Shown here piece by piece: positions 6,141 to 13,305 of a DNA stretch of 13,305 bases. The DNA lies in assembly GCA_030017935.1 (NCBI GenBank), contig JASEGF010000031.1, forward strand, positions 1-13,305, in the 5' to 3' direction. The DNA is from Bacteroidales bacterium. Lineage in GTDB: Bacteria > Bacteroidota > Bacteroidia > Bacteroidales > DTU049. The first letter of the stretch is position 1. The number at the start of each line of letters is the position of its first letter. Position numbers and translations under genes: made by a program. The notes under the pieces were generated by a model that was not told the origin of the DNA, made no database searches, and saw nothing but the letters and a program-made list of their open reading frames with translations.

Positions 6141-8057
6141 CTAAAAATAAGCTCTCTGATCTCTACCTTCGTAGTAATTAATAAATGCATTATTAATGAT
6201 TCTATATCCTCCGATAGTAGGGAAATCGCCAGTAAAATACCAATCTCCTTTATTATCTACCAAAACTTTATGAAGGCCTTCAAGAGTTTGAAAGATAATT
6301 GTTAATTTAGTTTTATTCCCCAGCGGAGTAACTAATTCCTCGATTTTTCGTGTTATTTCATCATCAGTAAAAGGTTTATAAATCAATGAAACATAATTTT
6401 CTAATTTATCATCAGGTAAAGAATCTTGTTCTTTACATTTATCATAAACATATTTTATCAATTTATCTTGATGGTGTTCTTTGAGTAGTGCGATAGCAGC
6501 TTGAAAAGCTATAAATTCCTCTAACTTTGCCATGTCTATTCCATAGCAATCTGGGTATCTAATCTGGGGAGCTGTAGAAGCTATTATTATTTCTTTAGGT
6601 TCTAATCTATTAAGCATAGTGATAATACTTTTTTGCAAAGTAGTGCCACGTACTATACTATCATCTATGGCTACGACTCTATCAATATTTGGCCTTACTA
6701 CTCCATAAGTAACGTCATACACATGACTAGCTAACCCGTTGCGCTTAGATTCTTTTGTTATAAAAGTACGATGTTTTAGATCTTTTACAACTAAAGTATC
6801 AGCACGGGCGTGAGAATTTAGAATATCACGTAAATCCTTATCTGTAATGTTTTTATCAGTATTAATTAAACTTAAAATTTTTTCCTTTTTTTGAGAATCT
6901 AACCATTTTTCTATTTCAGCATATAATCCTAAAAAAGCAACTGTAGATGTATTGGGTATATAAGTAAAAACTGTATTTTCTATATCATTGTCAATAGCTT
7001 TTAGAATGGGTTCTGCCAACATTGCTCCTAGCATTTTTCTTTCTTTATAAATGTCTCTGTCTGTTCCTCGGCTGAAATATATATGTTCGAAACTGCAAGA
7101 TTTTTTCTCAGGTATGTGCTCTATATATGGGACTATTGAGAGTTTTGCATTCTTTTTTAATATTAATACATGTCCAGCAGGCATTTCTTTTATATCATCT
7201 GTTTTAGCATTAAAAGCAGTTTGTATAGGAGGTCTTTCTGAAGTAACTACAAAAAATTCATCATTCATATAATAATATGCTGGTCTAATACCTCGTGGAT
7301 CGCGAAACACAAATGAATCTCCATGTCCTAAAACGCCAGCTATCACATAACCACCATCAAAATTTTGTGTAGCTTTTCTCACAATAGAGGCTATATCTAA
7401 ATTATCTGCTATCATCGGTGATATCTCAGCTTTAGTATATCCTTCTGCTTTAAACTTTTCATATAAATCATTATTCATCTCATCTAAATAGTATCCTAAT
7501 TTTTCTAATACAGTTACTGTGTCTGAAGTCTCGATAGGATGCTGCCCATAATTGATTAAATCTTGAAATAATTGCTTTGAATTAGTTAGATTAAAGTTAC
7601 CTGCTAAAGCCAAAGTACGTGTACGCCAGTTGCTCTGTCGCAAATGTGGATGTACATATTCTATCTGATATTTACCATAGGTACCATATCGCAAATGTCC
7701 AAGATACAACTCGCTGATAAAAGGGATATTTTGTTTTAGATATTCACCATCATACAATAATGGTGAATTGTTAGTCTCCAAAGTTCGTAATGGTTCATAT
7801 ATTTTTTGAAAAATATCTATTATTGGTGAATCCACATTAGATCTTATTCTATCTAAATATTTATATCCTGGCTCTACATCCAATTTTACAGATACTACTC
7901 CTGCACCATCTTGTCCTCTATTATGTTGCTTTTCCATCAATAAATATAGCATATCTAGACCATGATAAGCACAATTATATTTTTCTATGTAATATTCTAA
8001 TGGCTTTAATAAGCGTAGGAGTACTATACCACACTCATGAGCTATAAATTCACTCAT
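6141..8057 (-). CDS. purF: Amidophosphoribosyltransferase, long Bacteroidota form
   Basis: PurF transfers ammonia from glutamine to PRPP, giving phosphoribosylamine, the first step of purine synthesis. At 638 residues it is longer than the usual 470-510 and matches the long form I know from Bacteroidota. The N-terminal class II glutaminase has its nucleophile at C9 (HECGIVL), so the eight residues before it should be removed as a propeptide. KQHNRGQDGAG (43-53), GHLRYGTYG and ALAGNFNLTN follow; the last is this subfamily's version of the usual HNGN block. The phosphoribosyltransferase domain carries the PRPP loop VVAIDDSIVRGTT with D465-D466. The insertions and the long C terminus are subfamily features. 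A second, short PurF could exist elsewhere, so the physiological role is slightly less certain than the fold. It heads a purF-folC transcript divergent from nqrDEF. Confidence 0.9.
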   Translation of the reverse strand: MSEFIAHECGIVLLRLLKPLEYYIEKYNCAYHGLDMLYLLMEKQHNRGQDGAGVVSVKLDVEPGYKYLDRIRSNVDSPIIDIFQKIYEPLRTLETNNSPLLYDGEYLKQNIPFISELYLGHLRYGTYGKYQIEYVHPHLRQSNWRTRTLALAGNFNLTNSKQLFQDLINYGQHPIETSDTVTVLEKLGYYLDEMNNDLYEKFKAEGYTKAEISPMIADNLDIASIVRKATQNFDGGYVIAGVLGHGDSFVFRDPRGIRPAYYYMNDEFFVVTSERPPIQTAFNAKTDDIKEMPAGHVLILKKNAKLSIVPYIEHIPEKKSCSFEHIYFSRGTDRDIYKERKMLGAMLAEPILKAIDNDIENTVFTYIPNTSTVAFLGLYAEIEKWLDSQKKEKILSLINTDKNITDKDLRDILNSHARADTLVVKDLKHRTFITKESKRNGLASHVYDVTYGVVRPNIDRVVAIDDSIVRGTTLQKSIITMLNRLEPKEIIIASTAPQIRYPDCYGIDMAKLEEFIAFQAAIALLKEHHQDKLIKYVYDKCKEQDSLPDDKLENYVSLIYKPFTDDEITRKIEELVTPLGNKTKLTIIFQTLEGLHKVLVDNKGDWYFTGDFPTIGGYRIINNAFINYYEGRDQRAYF

Positions 8058-8067
8058 TTATTTTTTT

Positions 8068-8076
8068 GCAAATTTA
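8068..8076 (-). promoter_or_regulatory. Bacteroidota-type -7 box of purF
   Basis: The minus strand reads TAAATTTGC, a full TAnnTTTG(C) match ending 10 bp before the purF ATG. If transcription starts about 5-8 bp after the box, the purF leader would be only a few bases. A later start codon is excluded because the nucleophile C9 must be retained. Confidence 0.55.
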
Positions 8077-8162
8077 AAAAATAAATACGAGAAATTAAAT
8101 TTTTATTAGATAATTTCAAAATATTTAAAACTGATGATTAGATGAAAGATATATAATATAAA

Positions 8163-8251
8163 ATTTAACATCTGCACTGCAAATCTATCAAATTAAAAAA
8201 AAGATTTATTTAATTTGTAATATACAATAATTTTATAAAAAGATGTTAAAT
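8163..8251. repeat. Nested inverted repeats in the purF/nqrD divergent spacer
   Basis: The outer arms ATTTAACATCT (8163-8173) and AGATGTTAAAT (8241-8251) are exact reverse complements. Inside them CAAATTAAA (8189-8197) and TTTAATTTG (8209-8217) are a second exact pair around an 11-base loop. The structure lies between the two divergent -7 boxes and outside both likely leaders, so an operator or a small structured transcript are both possible. The rest of the 323-bp spacer is featureless A/T-rich DNA with no gene. Confidence 0.4.
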
Positions 8252-8346
8252 ATCATTTTTTTTGAAAAAAGCTCATTCAATCTATATTTCATAATAATAC
8301 TACAATAAATACTCTAAAAAATTTTTATAAAAAAATAAAAAAATTA

Positions 8347-8355
8347 TATTTTTGC
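8347..8355 (+). promoter_or_regulatory. Bacteroidota-type -7 box of nqrDEF
   Basis: TATTTTTGC matches the TAnnTTTG(C) element, 25 bp before the nqrD ATG at 8381. No convincing -33 TTG is seen in the A/T run upstream. It implies that nqrDEF has its own promoter and is not read through from nqrABC. Confidence 0.6.
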
Positions 8356-8380
8356 AAATAATATTTTAATCTGAATAATT

Positions 8381-9037
8381 ATGGATGAAAATAAGCCAGT
8401 TAGAGAATCAATATTTTCTAAAACAAATTTAAAACCTTTAACTGATCCATTAAGTAATAATAATCCTGTAATAGTACTGATTTTAGGAATATGTAGTGCA
8501 TTGGCAGTAACTGCTAAGTTAAAACCAGCAATTGTAATGGCAATATCAGTTACTGTTGTTGTTGCATTATCTAATCTTATTTATTCACTAATTAGAAAAA
8601 CTGTACCACCAAGTATTAGGATTATTGTACAATTAGTCATTGTGTCATTTTTAGTTATATTAGTTGACCAAATATTAAAAGCTTTTGTTTATGATGTGAG
8701 TAAACAGTTATCTGTATTTGTAGGTTTAATAATTACTAATTGTATGATAATGGGTAGATTAGAAGCTTTTGCAAGTAATAATAGTCCCTGGGCTTCATTT
8801 TTAGATGGAATAGGTAATGGGGCGGGCTATGGATTGATTTTAATAATAGTTGCTTTTGTGAGAGAACTTCTCGGAAGTGGTACTCTATTAGGCTATCAAA
8901 TTATACCACAAGCATTTTATAATGCAGGTTATGTAAATAATGGACTAATGATTTTACCTCCTATGGCATTAATTTTAATAGGTGTAATAATCTGGATTCA
9001 TAGAAGTTTTAATAAAGAATTAATTGACAAAAATTAA
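8381..9037 (+). CDS. nqrD: Na+-translocating NADH:quinone reductase subunit D
   Basis: NqrD is a polytopic inner-membrane subunit of the Na+-pumping NADH:quinone oxidoreductase. Together with NqrE it holds an iron centre that passes electrons across the membrane. The 218-residue protein has about six hydrophobic segments. It carries the conserved cysteines C38 (LILGICSALAV) and C121 (LIITNCMIMG), offset by nine from C29 and C112 of the Vibrio protein. MGRLEAFASNN and AFVRELLGSGTLLG are further family signatures. RnfE is homologous, but the following nqrF identifies the complex as NQR. It is the first gene of its transcript: nqrA, nqrB and nqrC, normally just upstream, are absent, and purF runs divergently instead. 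nqrE follows after 6 bp. Confidence 0.93.
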   Translation: MDENKPVRESIFSKTNLKPLTDPLSNNNPVIVLILGICSALAVTAKLKPAIVMAISVTVVVALSNLIYSLIRKTVPPSIRIIVQLVIVSFLVILVDQILKAFVYDVSKQLSVFVGLIITNCMIMGRLEAFASNNSPWASFLDGIGNGAGYGLILIIVAFVRELLGSGTLLGYQIIPQAFYNAGYVNNGLMILPPMALILIGVIIWIHRSFNKELIDKN

Positions 9038-9043
9038 GAGTAT

Positions 9044-9661
9044 ATGCAAGACTTAATTAATATATTTGTTAGAAGCATTTTCATAGATAATATGATATTT
9101 GCTTATTTTCTGGGTATGTGCTCATATTTAGCTGTTTCTAAAACAGTTAAAACTAGTAATGGATTAGGGTTAGCAGTCATTTTTGTATTAATTATTACTG
9201 TACCAGTCAATTTTTTAATTAATAAATATCTTTTGTCGCCAGGAGCTTTATCTTTTATTAGTCCTGCTTTTGCCAATGTAGACCTTGGATTTTTAAGTTT
9301 TATAATTTTTATAGCTGTCATCGCCGCCATTGTACAATTAGTGGAGATGGTAGTTGAGAAATTTTTACCTTCATTATATAACTCTTTGGGCATATTTTTA
9401 CCATTAATAGCTGTAAACTGTGCAATTATGGGAGCATCATTATTTATGCAGGAGAGGGGTTTACAAACTTTTGGTGAAAGTTTCTTCTTTGCTTTTGGTA
9501 GTGGCATTGGTTGGTGGTTAGCTATTATTTCTATCGCAGCTATTCGAGAAAAATTATCTTATAGTAATATACCAAAACCATTACATGGTGCAGGCATAGC
9601 TTTCATTATTACTGGCCTAATGTCAATAGCTTTTATGAGTTTTTTAGGCATCACAATTTAA
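9044..9661 (+). CDS. nqrE: Na+-translocating NADH:quinone reductase subunit E
   Basis: NqrE is the paralogue of NqrD, inserted in the membrane with opposite topology. The two share the intramembrane iron centre of Na+-NQR. The 205-residue protein has about six hydrophobic segments and the expected cysteines C26 (YFLGMCSYLAV) and C126 (AVNCAIMGAS). Other family blocks are SIFIDNMIFAYFLG (11-24) and LFMQERGLQTFGESFFFAFGSGIGW. It is a few residues longer than the Vibrio protein (about 198), apparently through additions before the second cysteine. RnfA is the closest alternative but the context is NQR. It sits 6 bp after nqrD and 13 bp before nqrF, so the three are surely cotranscribed. No Shine-Dalgarno is evident. 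Confidence 0.93.
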   Translation: MQDLINIFVRSIFIDNMIFAYFLGMCSYLAVSKTVKTSNGLGLAVIFVLIITVPVNFLINKYLLSPGALSFISPAFANVDLGFLSFIIFIAVIAAIVQLVEMVVEKFLPSLYNSLGIFLPLIAVNCAIMGASLFMQERGLQTFGESFFFAFGSGIGWWLAIISIAAIREKLSYSNIPKPLHGAGIAFIITGLMSIAFMSFLGITI

Positions 9662-9674
9662 AAATTTATTATTT

Positions 9675-10937
9675 ATGATAATCTTAATGTCTTTATTTAA
9701 TTATATATTAATTAGTTTTCTTATTTTTGGTATTATTATAATTTTATTAGTAATAGGTTTGCTTTTTGCTAAAAATAAACTCACTCCTAAAGGAACTGTT
9801 AAAATAAATATTAATGGAGAAAAGGAAATTATTACTGAGTCTGGAAATAATTTATTAATGACTTTATCTAATAATTCCATTTACTTGCCTTCAGCTTGTG
9901 GTGGTGGTGGCACCTGTGGACTATGTAAAGTACAAGTTTTAAATGGTGGTGGAAGTATTTTACCTACAGAATTAGGTTTTTTTAATAGAAGACAAATCAT
10001 AGATAAGTGGCGACTAGGCTGTCAAGTAAAAGTAAAAGAAGATTTAGAAATTAAAGTACCAGAGAGTGTCCTAGGTGTTAAACAATGGGTATGTGAAGTC
10101 GTATCCAATAAAAATGTGGCTACTTTCATAAAAGAATTAGTCCTAAAATTACCAGATGGTGAAATATTAAACTTTAATAGTGGTGAATATATTCAAATTT
10201 ATGTACCTGAAAATCTCAATATAGATTACTCCAAAGATATTTATGTTGAGGATGAATTTAGAGATGAATGGGATAAACTAGGTGTATGGAATTTGAAACT
10301 GATAAATAAAGAAAGTACTTTCAGAGCATACTCTATGGCTAATTATCCTGCAGAAAATGATATTGTAATGCTTAACGTTCGTATAGCAACTCCACCATGG
10401 GATAAGAAAAAGAATAAATTTATGAATGTTCCTCCTGGCATTTGCTCTAGCTATATTTTTTCATTAAAACCAGGTGATAAAGTTAAAATATCTGGACCTT
10501 ATGGAGATTTTCATATAAAAGATACTAATAAAGAAATGATATTTATTGGTGGTGGTGCAGGAATGGCTCCTATGCGAAGTCATATTTTTCATCTTTTCAA
10601 AACCTTACATACTCAGCGTAAAGCATCTTTTTGGTATGGAGGTCGCTCTCTGAGAGAACTATTCTACGTAGATCAATATAAACAATTAGAAGCCGAGAAT
10701 CCTAATTTCAAATTTGTGGTTGCTCTATCTGAACCAAAACCAGAAGATAATTGGAACGGTTATGTTGGTTTTATTCACCAGGTTTTATATGAAAATTATT
10801 TAAAAAATCATCCTGAACCAGAAGAATGTGAATATTATATCTGCGGTCCTCCAGCTATGCTAAATGCTGTATTAAAACTTTTAGATAGCCTAGGTGTACC
10901 TCCAGAGAATATAGCTTTTGATGATTTCGGTTCCTAA
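9675..10937 (+). CDS. nqrF: Na+-translocating NADH:quinone reductase subunit F
   Basis: NqrF is the NADH-oxidising entry subunit of Na+-NQR. The 420-residue protein is complete and of normal length. An N-terminal membrane anchor spans about 7-31. The [2Fe-2S] ferredoxin domain has cysteines C75, C81 and C84 (SACGGGGTCGLCKV) and C116 (RLGCQ). The FAD-binding part carries RAYSMANYP starting at R217. The NAD(H) part has GGGAGMAPMRSH (292-303), YYICGPPAM around C390 and the family's C-terminal FDDFG. This domain order distinguishes NQR from Rnf, which has no such subunit. Two starts are possible, 9675 and 9687; both leave the anchor intact and I kept the first. No apbE flavin transferase gene follows. 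Confidence 0.95.
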   Translation: MIILMSLFNYILISFLIFGIIIILLVIGLLFAKNKLTPKGTVKININGEKEIITESGNNLLMTLSNNSIYLPSACGGGGTCGLCKVQVLNGGGSILPTELGFFNRRQIIDKWRLGCQVKVKEDLEIKVPESVLGVKQWVCEVVSNKNVATFIKELVLKLPDGEILNFNSGEYIQIYVPENLNIDYSKDIYVEDEFRDEWDKLGVWNLKLINKESTFRAYSMANYPAENDIVMLNVRIATPPWDKKKNKFMNVPPGICSSYIFSLKPGDKVKISGPYGDFHIKDTNKEMIFIGGGAGMAPMRSHIFHLFKTLHTQRKASFWYGGRSLRELFYVDQYKQLEAENPNFKFVVALSEPKPEDNWNGYVGFIHQVLYENYLKNHPEPEECEYYICGPPAMLNAVLKLLDSLGVPPENIAFDDFGS

Positions 10938-10950
10938 AGGAACATTTCCT
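10930..10950 (+). terminator. Overlapping small hairpins at the nqrF stop codon
   Basis: GTTCC (10930-10934) can pair with GGAAC (10939-10943) around TAAA, which contains the stop codon. Alternatively AGGAA (10938-10942) pairs with TTCCT (10946-10950). The two hairpins exclude each other. A T7 run lies at 10971-10977, but 20 bases away, too far for a standard intrinsic terminator. I call this only tentatively. Confidence 0.25.
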
Positions 10951-10988
10951 AATGCGGTTTTGACAAAGTGTTTTTTTAAATAATACGT

Positions 10989-11069
10989 TTAATCTATTTC
11001 TAAATTATAGCATTTAGCTCCGAAATATGTGTAGATGGTTTCGTTGTCTAGCTCCTTGGCTGTGTACAT
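10989..11069 (-). pseudogene. Relic of an RHS repeat-associated core domain
   Basis: The minus strand encodes a 26-residue stretch containing YTAKELDNET and TYFGAKCYNLEID, then a stop. It lines up with the RHS core consensus FTGKELDxETGLxYFGARYYDxxxG, the most conserved part of RHS/YD-repeat toxin-delivery proteins. Upstream in the same frame there is no further RHS-like sequence, and the domain should continue with GRF/GRW after YYDPxxG but stops instead. I read it as the last recognisable scrap of a larger RHS gene that was deleted or decayed. The nearest neighbour on this strand is the AsmA-like gene 300 bp upstream. A functional small peptide is unlikely. Confidence 0.6.
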
Positions 11070-11173
11070 AAAACAATATTTTTGTTAAGTAAAATTAATA
11101 AATTTTTTTGAATAAATTACATTTTTATAAAGAATAAATCTTATATTTTTAAACTATTCTATATTTTTTGATA
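11070..11173. other. Featureless AT-rich spacer
   Basis: Between the RHS relic and the C-rich array the sequence is nearly all A and T. I found no coding potential, RNA gene or clear hairpin in it. Confidence 0.4.
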
Positions 11174-11176
11174 TTT

Positions 11177-11345
11177 CTCCCCAGTCACCCCATCTCCCCA
11201 GTCTCCCCTTCTCCCCGTCACTCTTTCTCCCTCTCACCTATCACCTATTCTCCCCTCACCCCGTCACCCACTCTCCCACTCTACTCCGTCTCCCTATCAC
11301 CCATCACTTATCACCCATCACTTATCACTCATCACCTATTCAACT
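11177..11345. repeat. C/T-rich low-complexity satellite with C4 runs and a 14-bp tandem repeat
   Basis: The plus strand is dominated by C and T with very little G, in contrast to the AT-rich surroundings. The left part has five CCCC runs at 11179-11182, 11188-11191, 11196-11199, 11205-11208 and 11213-11216, spaced 4-5 bp apart. The minus strand therefore meets the rule for a four-tier G-quadruplex. The right part repeats TATCACCCATCACT at 11295-11308 and 11309-11322, with a third copy altered at 11323-11336. In between the same CTCCC, CACCC and ATCACC units recur without strict period. An open frame of 65 codons across it is a by-product of the missing stops and is not a gene. It lies between the convergent ends of nqrF and the AsmA-like gene. 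Confidence 0.75.
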
Positions 11346-11380
11346 TCCTAACTACTAAACTCTAACCCCTATTACCTATA

Positions 11381-13305
11381 TTATTCCCACTCTATATTTA
11401 ATTTTTTCTTTGGTTTTGTGTATGTTTTTTTATCTACTTTTTGAGTATCTGTATTAGTCCATTCTATTTGATATGCTTTAGGCTTATTGTCTTCTGGTCT
11501 TACTATTAATAATGAAGTATCTTGACTGAAATTATTCATTTCTGCTTTAATATTAGTTTTAATATTTTCTTGTTCTTGTCTAGCAGCTTCTTGTCTAGAA
11601 ATTTTACGTTGTTCTCTATCAAAAAGTTCATATTTATAATTTCCAGGTTTACCATAAACTCGAACGTATAATGTGATACCTCTGGTATCATCATAGTTAA
11701 TATAGCCATAATCGTCTACATTATCTGTTTGATTATTTGTCTGATGTAGCAACTCACGAGCTTTCACTGCTAGATGATAATCTATTTCATTATTTAGATT
11801 ATGCTTCCCTCTTACTTTTATGTTAATGACATTACTTAAAATCGCCATTTCTGGTATTTCTACTATTTGATCTGATAGATACAATGTATTATTGAGTTCA
11901 CCAAATTTGATATGTGTGAAATCTCTATTAATATATTTTTGTAAACCCATCAATGGTTCGAAATTAATTAATTCACCATTTTTTATATTAATAACTGCAG
12001 TAGCTTTCATAGAAGGTTTAATAATTTTCCATTCTTTTGTGAATGAGCCACGTGCCTGTAAATCTATATTTGTAATGCCCCTAATATTTTTATCTGTTAG
12101 AATTTTTTGATTGAAATTTTCCATTTCTGTAAACAATCGATTAATATTTATTTGATTAGCTATAAAGTCTATAGCAAAATCATTTTTTTGTTCACCAGGC
12201 ACTAAATAACCACTGCCATTTATATTCCCACCGAATGCTTTGAAATCTATTTTATCGATTATAAATTTATTTGATATCATTCTACCATTTAGTTTTAAAT
12301 TATTAGCAGAGAATAAATTATATTTTATTAGATCAGAAGCCATTTCTACTTTAATAAATTGATTTGTTGCATTACTTTCTATATGAGTATTTAAAGTTAA
12401 ATTTTTAGCTCCCACAGTCATATATATCAAATTATCGATTTTAATATTTGCATTAGCTAATATTATCGGCTGCAGTTTTGCACCAGAAGGCTTAGTTTGA
12501 GTATTATCTTGTTTTTTTATGAGGCTATCTAGAACTAATTTTGGCATATTAGCATTTAGATTTACTTGTAAAAATGGTCTATCACTGAGAAATAGATTTT
12601 TCCATTTTATAATAGTCGCATCAGCATTTTGTAAATACTGCTCATTAATTTTACAATTTAATGTTTGTATTTTTAAACTATCATTATTTATCAAGGCAGT
12701 AGTATTCAATTCTTTAATATTATATGTAGCAATGTAAAAATTCGCAGATTGTATATTTAGTTTTGAATTTATATCAGACATTACTAAAATACTTTTCAAT
12801 CCTCCATACCAATTAGGTAGGCTCGTTTGTCCTTTCAGTTCTAATTGTATTTGTCCACTATTAATTTGCACATTATCATTATTTAAAAATGCCATTTCAT
12901 GTAAATCTACCATTCCCACAATATCTAAATTTATGATAGGGCTAATGAGATTTTGCAATTTTACTTTTCCATTTATATGGCTATTATTTTCATAATTAAC
13001 TTGCAAATCATTAATTTCGATATTATATTTTGATATATCAGAAAGATTTTCTGTAGTAATATTTGCACTAAAATTAACCTTAGACAAATTAATTTTTTCA
13101 TTTTTTAATTCCAGATTATTACAATACAATTTAGCATTTAGTTTAGGATAATGTCCCTCATATAAATATCCATTTATTTGTGTAGTAAGCGAAATGGTAC
13201 CTTTTAGTGAATATTTCTCTAAATTCTTTTTGATTTTTTCTGGTAAAAGCTCGATTATATTATTTATATTATTTTTTTTAATATTAAGGTTCGCATCTAT
13301 ATTAG
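11381..13305 (-). CDS. AsmA-family protein, 3' part only
   Basis: This large minus-strand gene runs off the right edge. The frame stays open to the last base, giving 640 residues of its C-terminal part, and the true start lies outside. An internal TTG at 13129 is not a credible start. The edge-proximal part reads ELLPEKIKKNLEKYSLKG, typical of the junction in Bacteroidota AsmA-like proteins. It continues as long beta-rich repeats of INLDIVG/INGSGYLVPG type and ends with an AsmA C-terminal region (INGSGYL, then ARGSFTKEWKIIKPSMKATAV, NIKNGELINFEPL, INVKVRGKHNL-like). AsmA/TamB-related proteins are envelope proteins, thought to bridge inner and outer membranes and to move lipids. The last 100 residues are charged and low in complexity, with a KPKKK stretch and two IEW motifs. 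The function here is inferred from family only. Confidence 0.8.
   Translation of the reverse strand, partial: NIDANLNIKKNNINNIIELLPEKIKKNLEKYSLKGTISLTTQINGYLYEGHYPKLNAKLYCNNLELKNEKINLSKVNFSANITTENLSDISKYNIEINDLQVNYENNSHINGKVKLQNLISPIINLDIVGMVDLHEMAFLNNDNVQINSGQIQLELKGQTSLPNWYGGLKSILVMSDINSKLNIQSANFYIATYNIKELNTTALINNDSLKIQTLNCKINEQYLQNADATIIKWKNLFLSDRPFLQVNLNANMPKLVLDSLIKKQDNTQTKPSGAKLQPIILANANIKIDNLIYMTVGAKNLTLNTHIESNATNQFIKVEMASDLIKYNLFSANNLKLNGRMISNKFIIDKIDFKAFGGNINGSGYLVPGEQKNDFAIDFIANQININRLFTEMENFNQKILTDKNIRGITNIDLQARGSFTKEWKIIKPSMKATAVINIKNGELINFEPLMGLQKYINRDFTHIKFGELNNTLYLSDQIVEIPEMAILSNVINIKVRGKHNLNNEIDYHLAVKARELLHQTNNQTDNVDDYGYINYDDTRGITLYVRVYGKPGNYKYELFDREQRKISRQEAARQEQENIKTNIKAEMNNFSQDTSLLIVRPEDNKPKAYQIEWTNTDTQKVDKKTYTKPKKKLNIEWE

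Noticed and set aside
9103..9507. A 134-codon minus-strand open frame inside nqrE.
   Set aside because: It is antisense to the membrane helices of NqrE and is composed of their complement; no independent features.
8381..9661. Reading the two membrane genes as rnfE and rnfA of an Rnf complex.
   Set aside because: The next gene encodes a ferredoxin-FAD-NADH subunit of NqrF type, which Rnf lacks.
11174..11345. The repeats as a CRISPR array.
   Set aside because: The units are 8-14 bp, degenerate and without unique spacers, and no cas gene is nearby.
11168..11365. A 65-codon plus-strand open frame rich in Ser and Pro.
   Set aside because: It is translated from the C/T-rich satellite; the frame is open only because such sequence lacks stops. 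There is no family resemblance and no start context.

Overview
The window looks like chromosomal DNA of a strongly AT-rich member of the Bacteroidota. Three things point there. Starts lack a clear Shine-Dalgarno and are preceded by A-rich stretches. Three genes carry a TAnnTTTG(C)-type -7 promoter box just upstream. Several proteins are of recognisable Bacteroidota type: the long PurF form beginning near H-E-C-G-I, the FolC, the 'HSP' methyltransferase, the AsmA-like protein and a sodium-pumping NQR. No species can be named from the sequence alone.

Layout. Positions 1-297 have no gene but hold a 153-bp imperfect inverted repeat with ACCACAAAG-type arms. From 298 to 3633 four tightly spaced plus-strand genes follow: a Wza-type polysaccharide export lipoprotein, an AroQ-type chorismate mutase-like protein with altered active-site positions, a class I SAM methyltransferase and pyruvate kinase. 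From 8057 back to 3696 three minus-strand genes follow: a long-form amidophosphoribosyltransferase (purF), folC, and an intact IS1595-like transposase gene whose three expected catalytic residues are all replaced. A 323-bp AT-rich divergent spacer (8058-8380) separates these from plus-strand nqrDEF (8381-10937). A gene-free stretch (10938-11380) holds a short RHS-core protein relic, a G-quadruplex-capable array of C4 runs and a 14-bp tandem repeat. The right end is the 3' part of a minus-strand AsmA-family gene that runs off the window.

How the genes relate. purF and folC probably form one transcript joining the first step of purine synthesis to folate polyglutamylation. nqrDEF encode the two paralogous membrane subunits and the NADH-oxidising subunit of Na+-NQR. 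Their usual upstream partners nqrABC are not here, so the operon is split. The 298-3633 cluster mixes an envelope export component with aromatic and central metabolism genes and has no obvious single pathway.

The most noteworthy items are the apparently domesticated transposase-like protein, the chorismate mutase homologue lacking the D48/R51/E52 equivalents, the split nqr operon, and the repeat and relic-rich intergenic region at 10.9-11.4 kb. I did not find convincing evidence for a wholly new multi-gene system.
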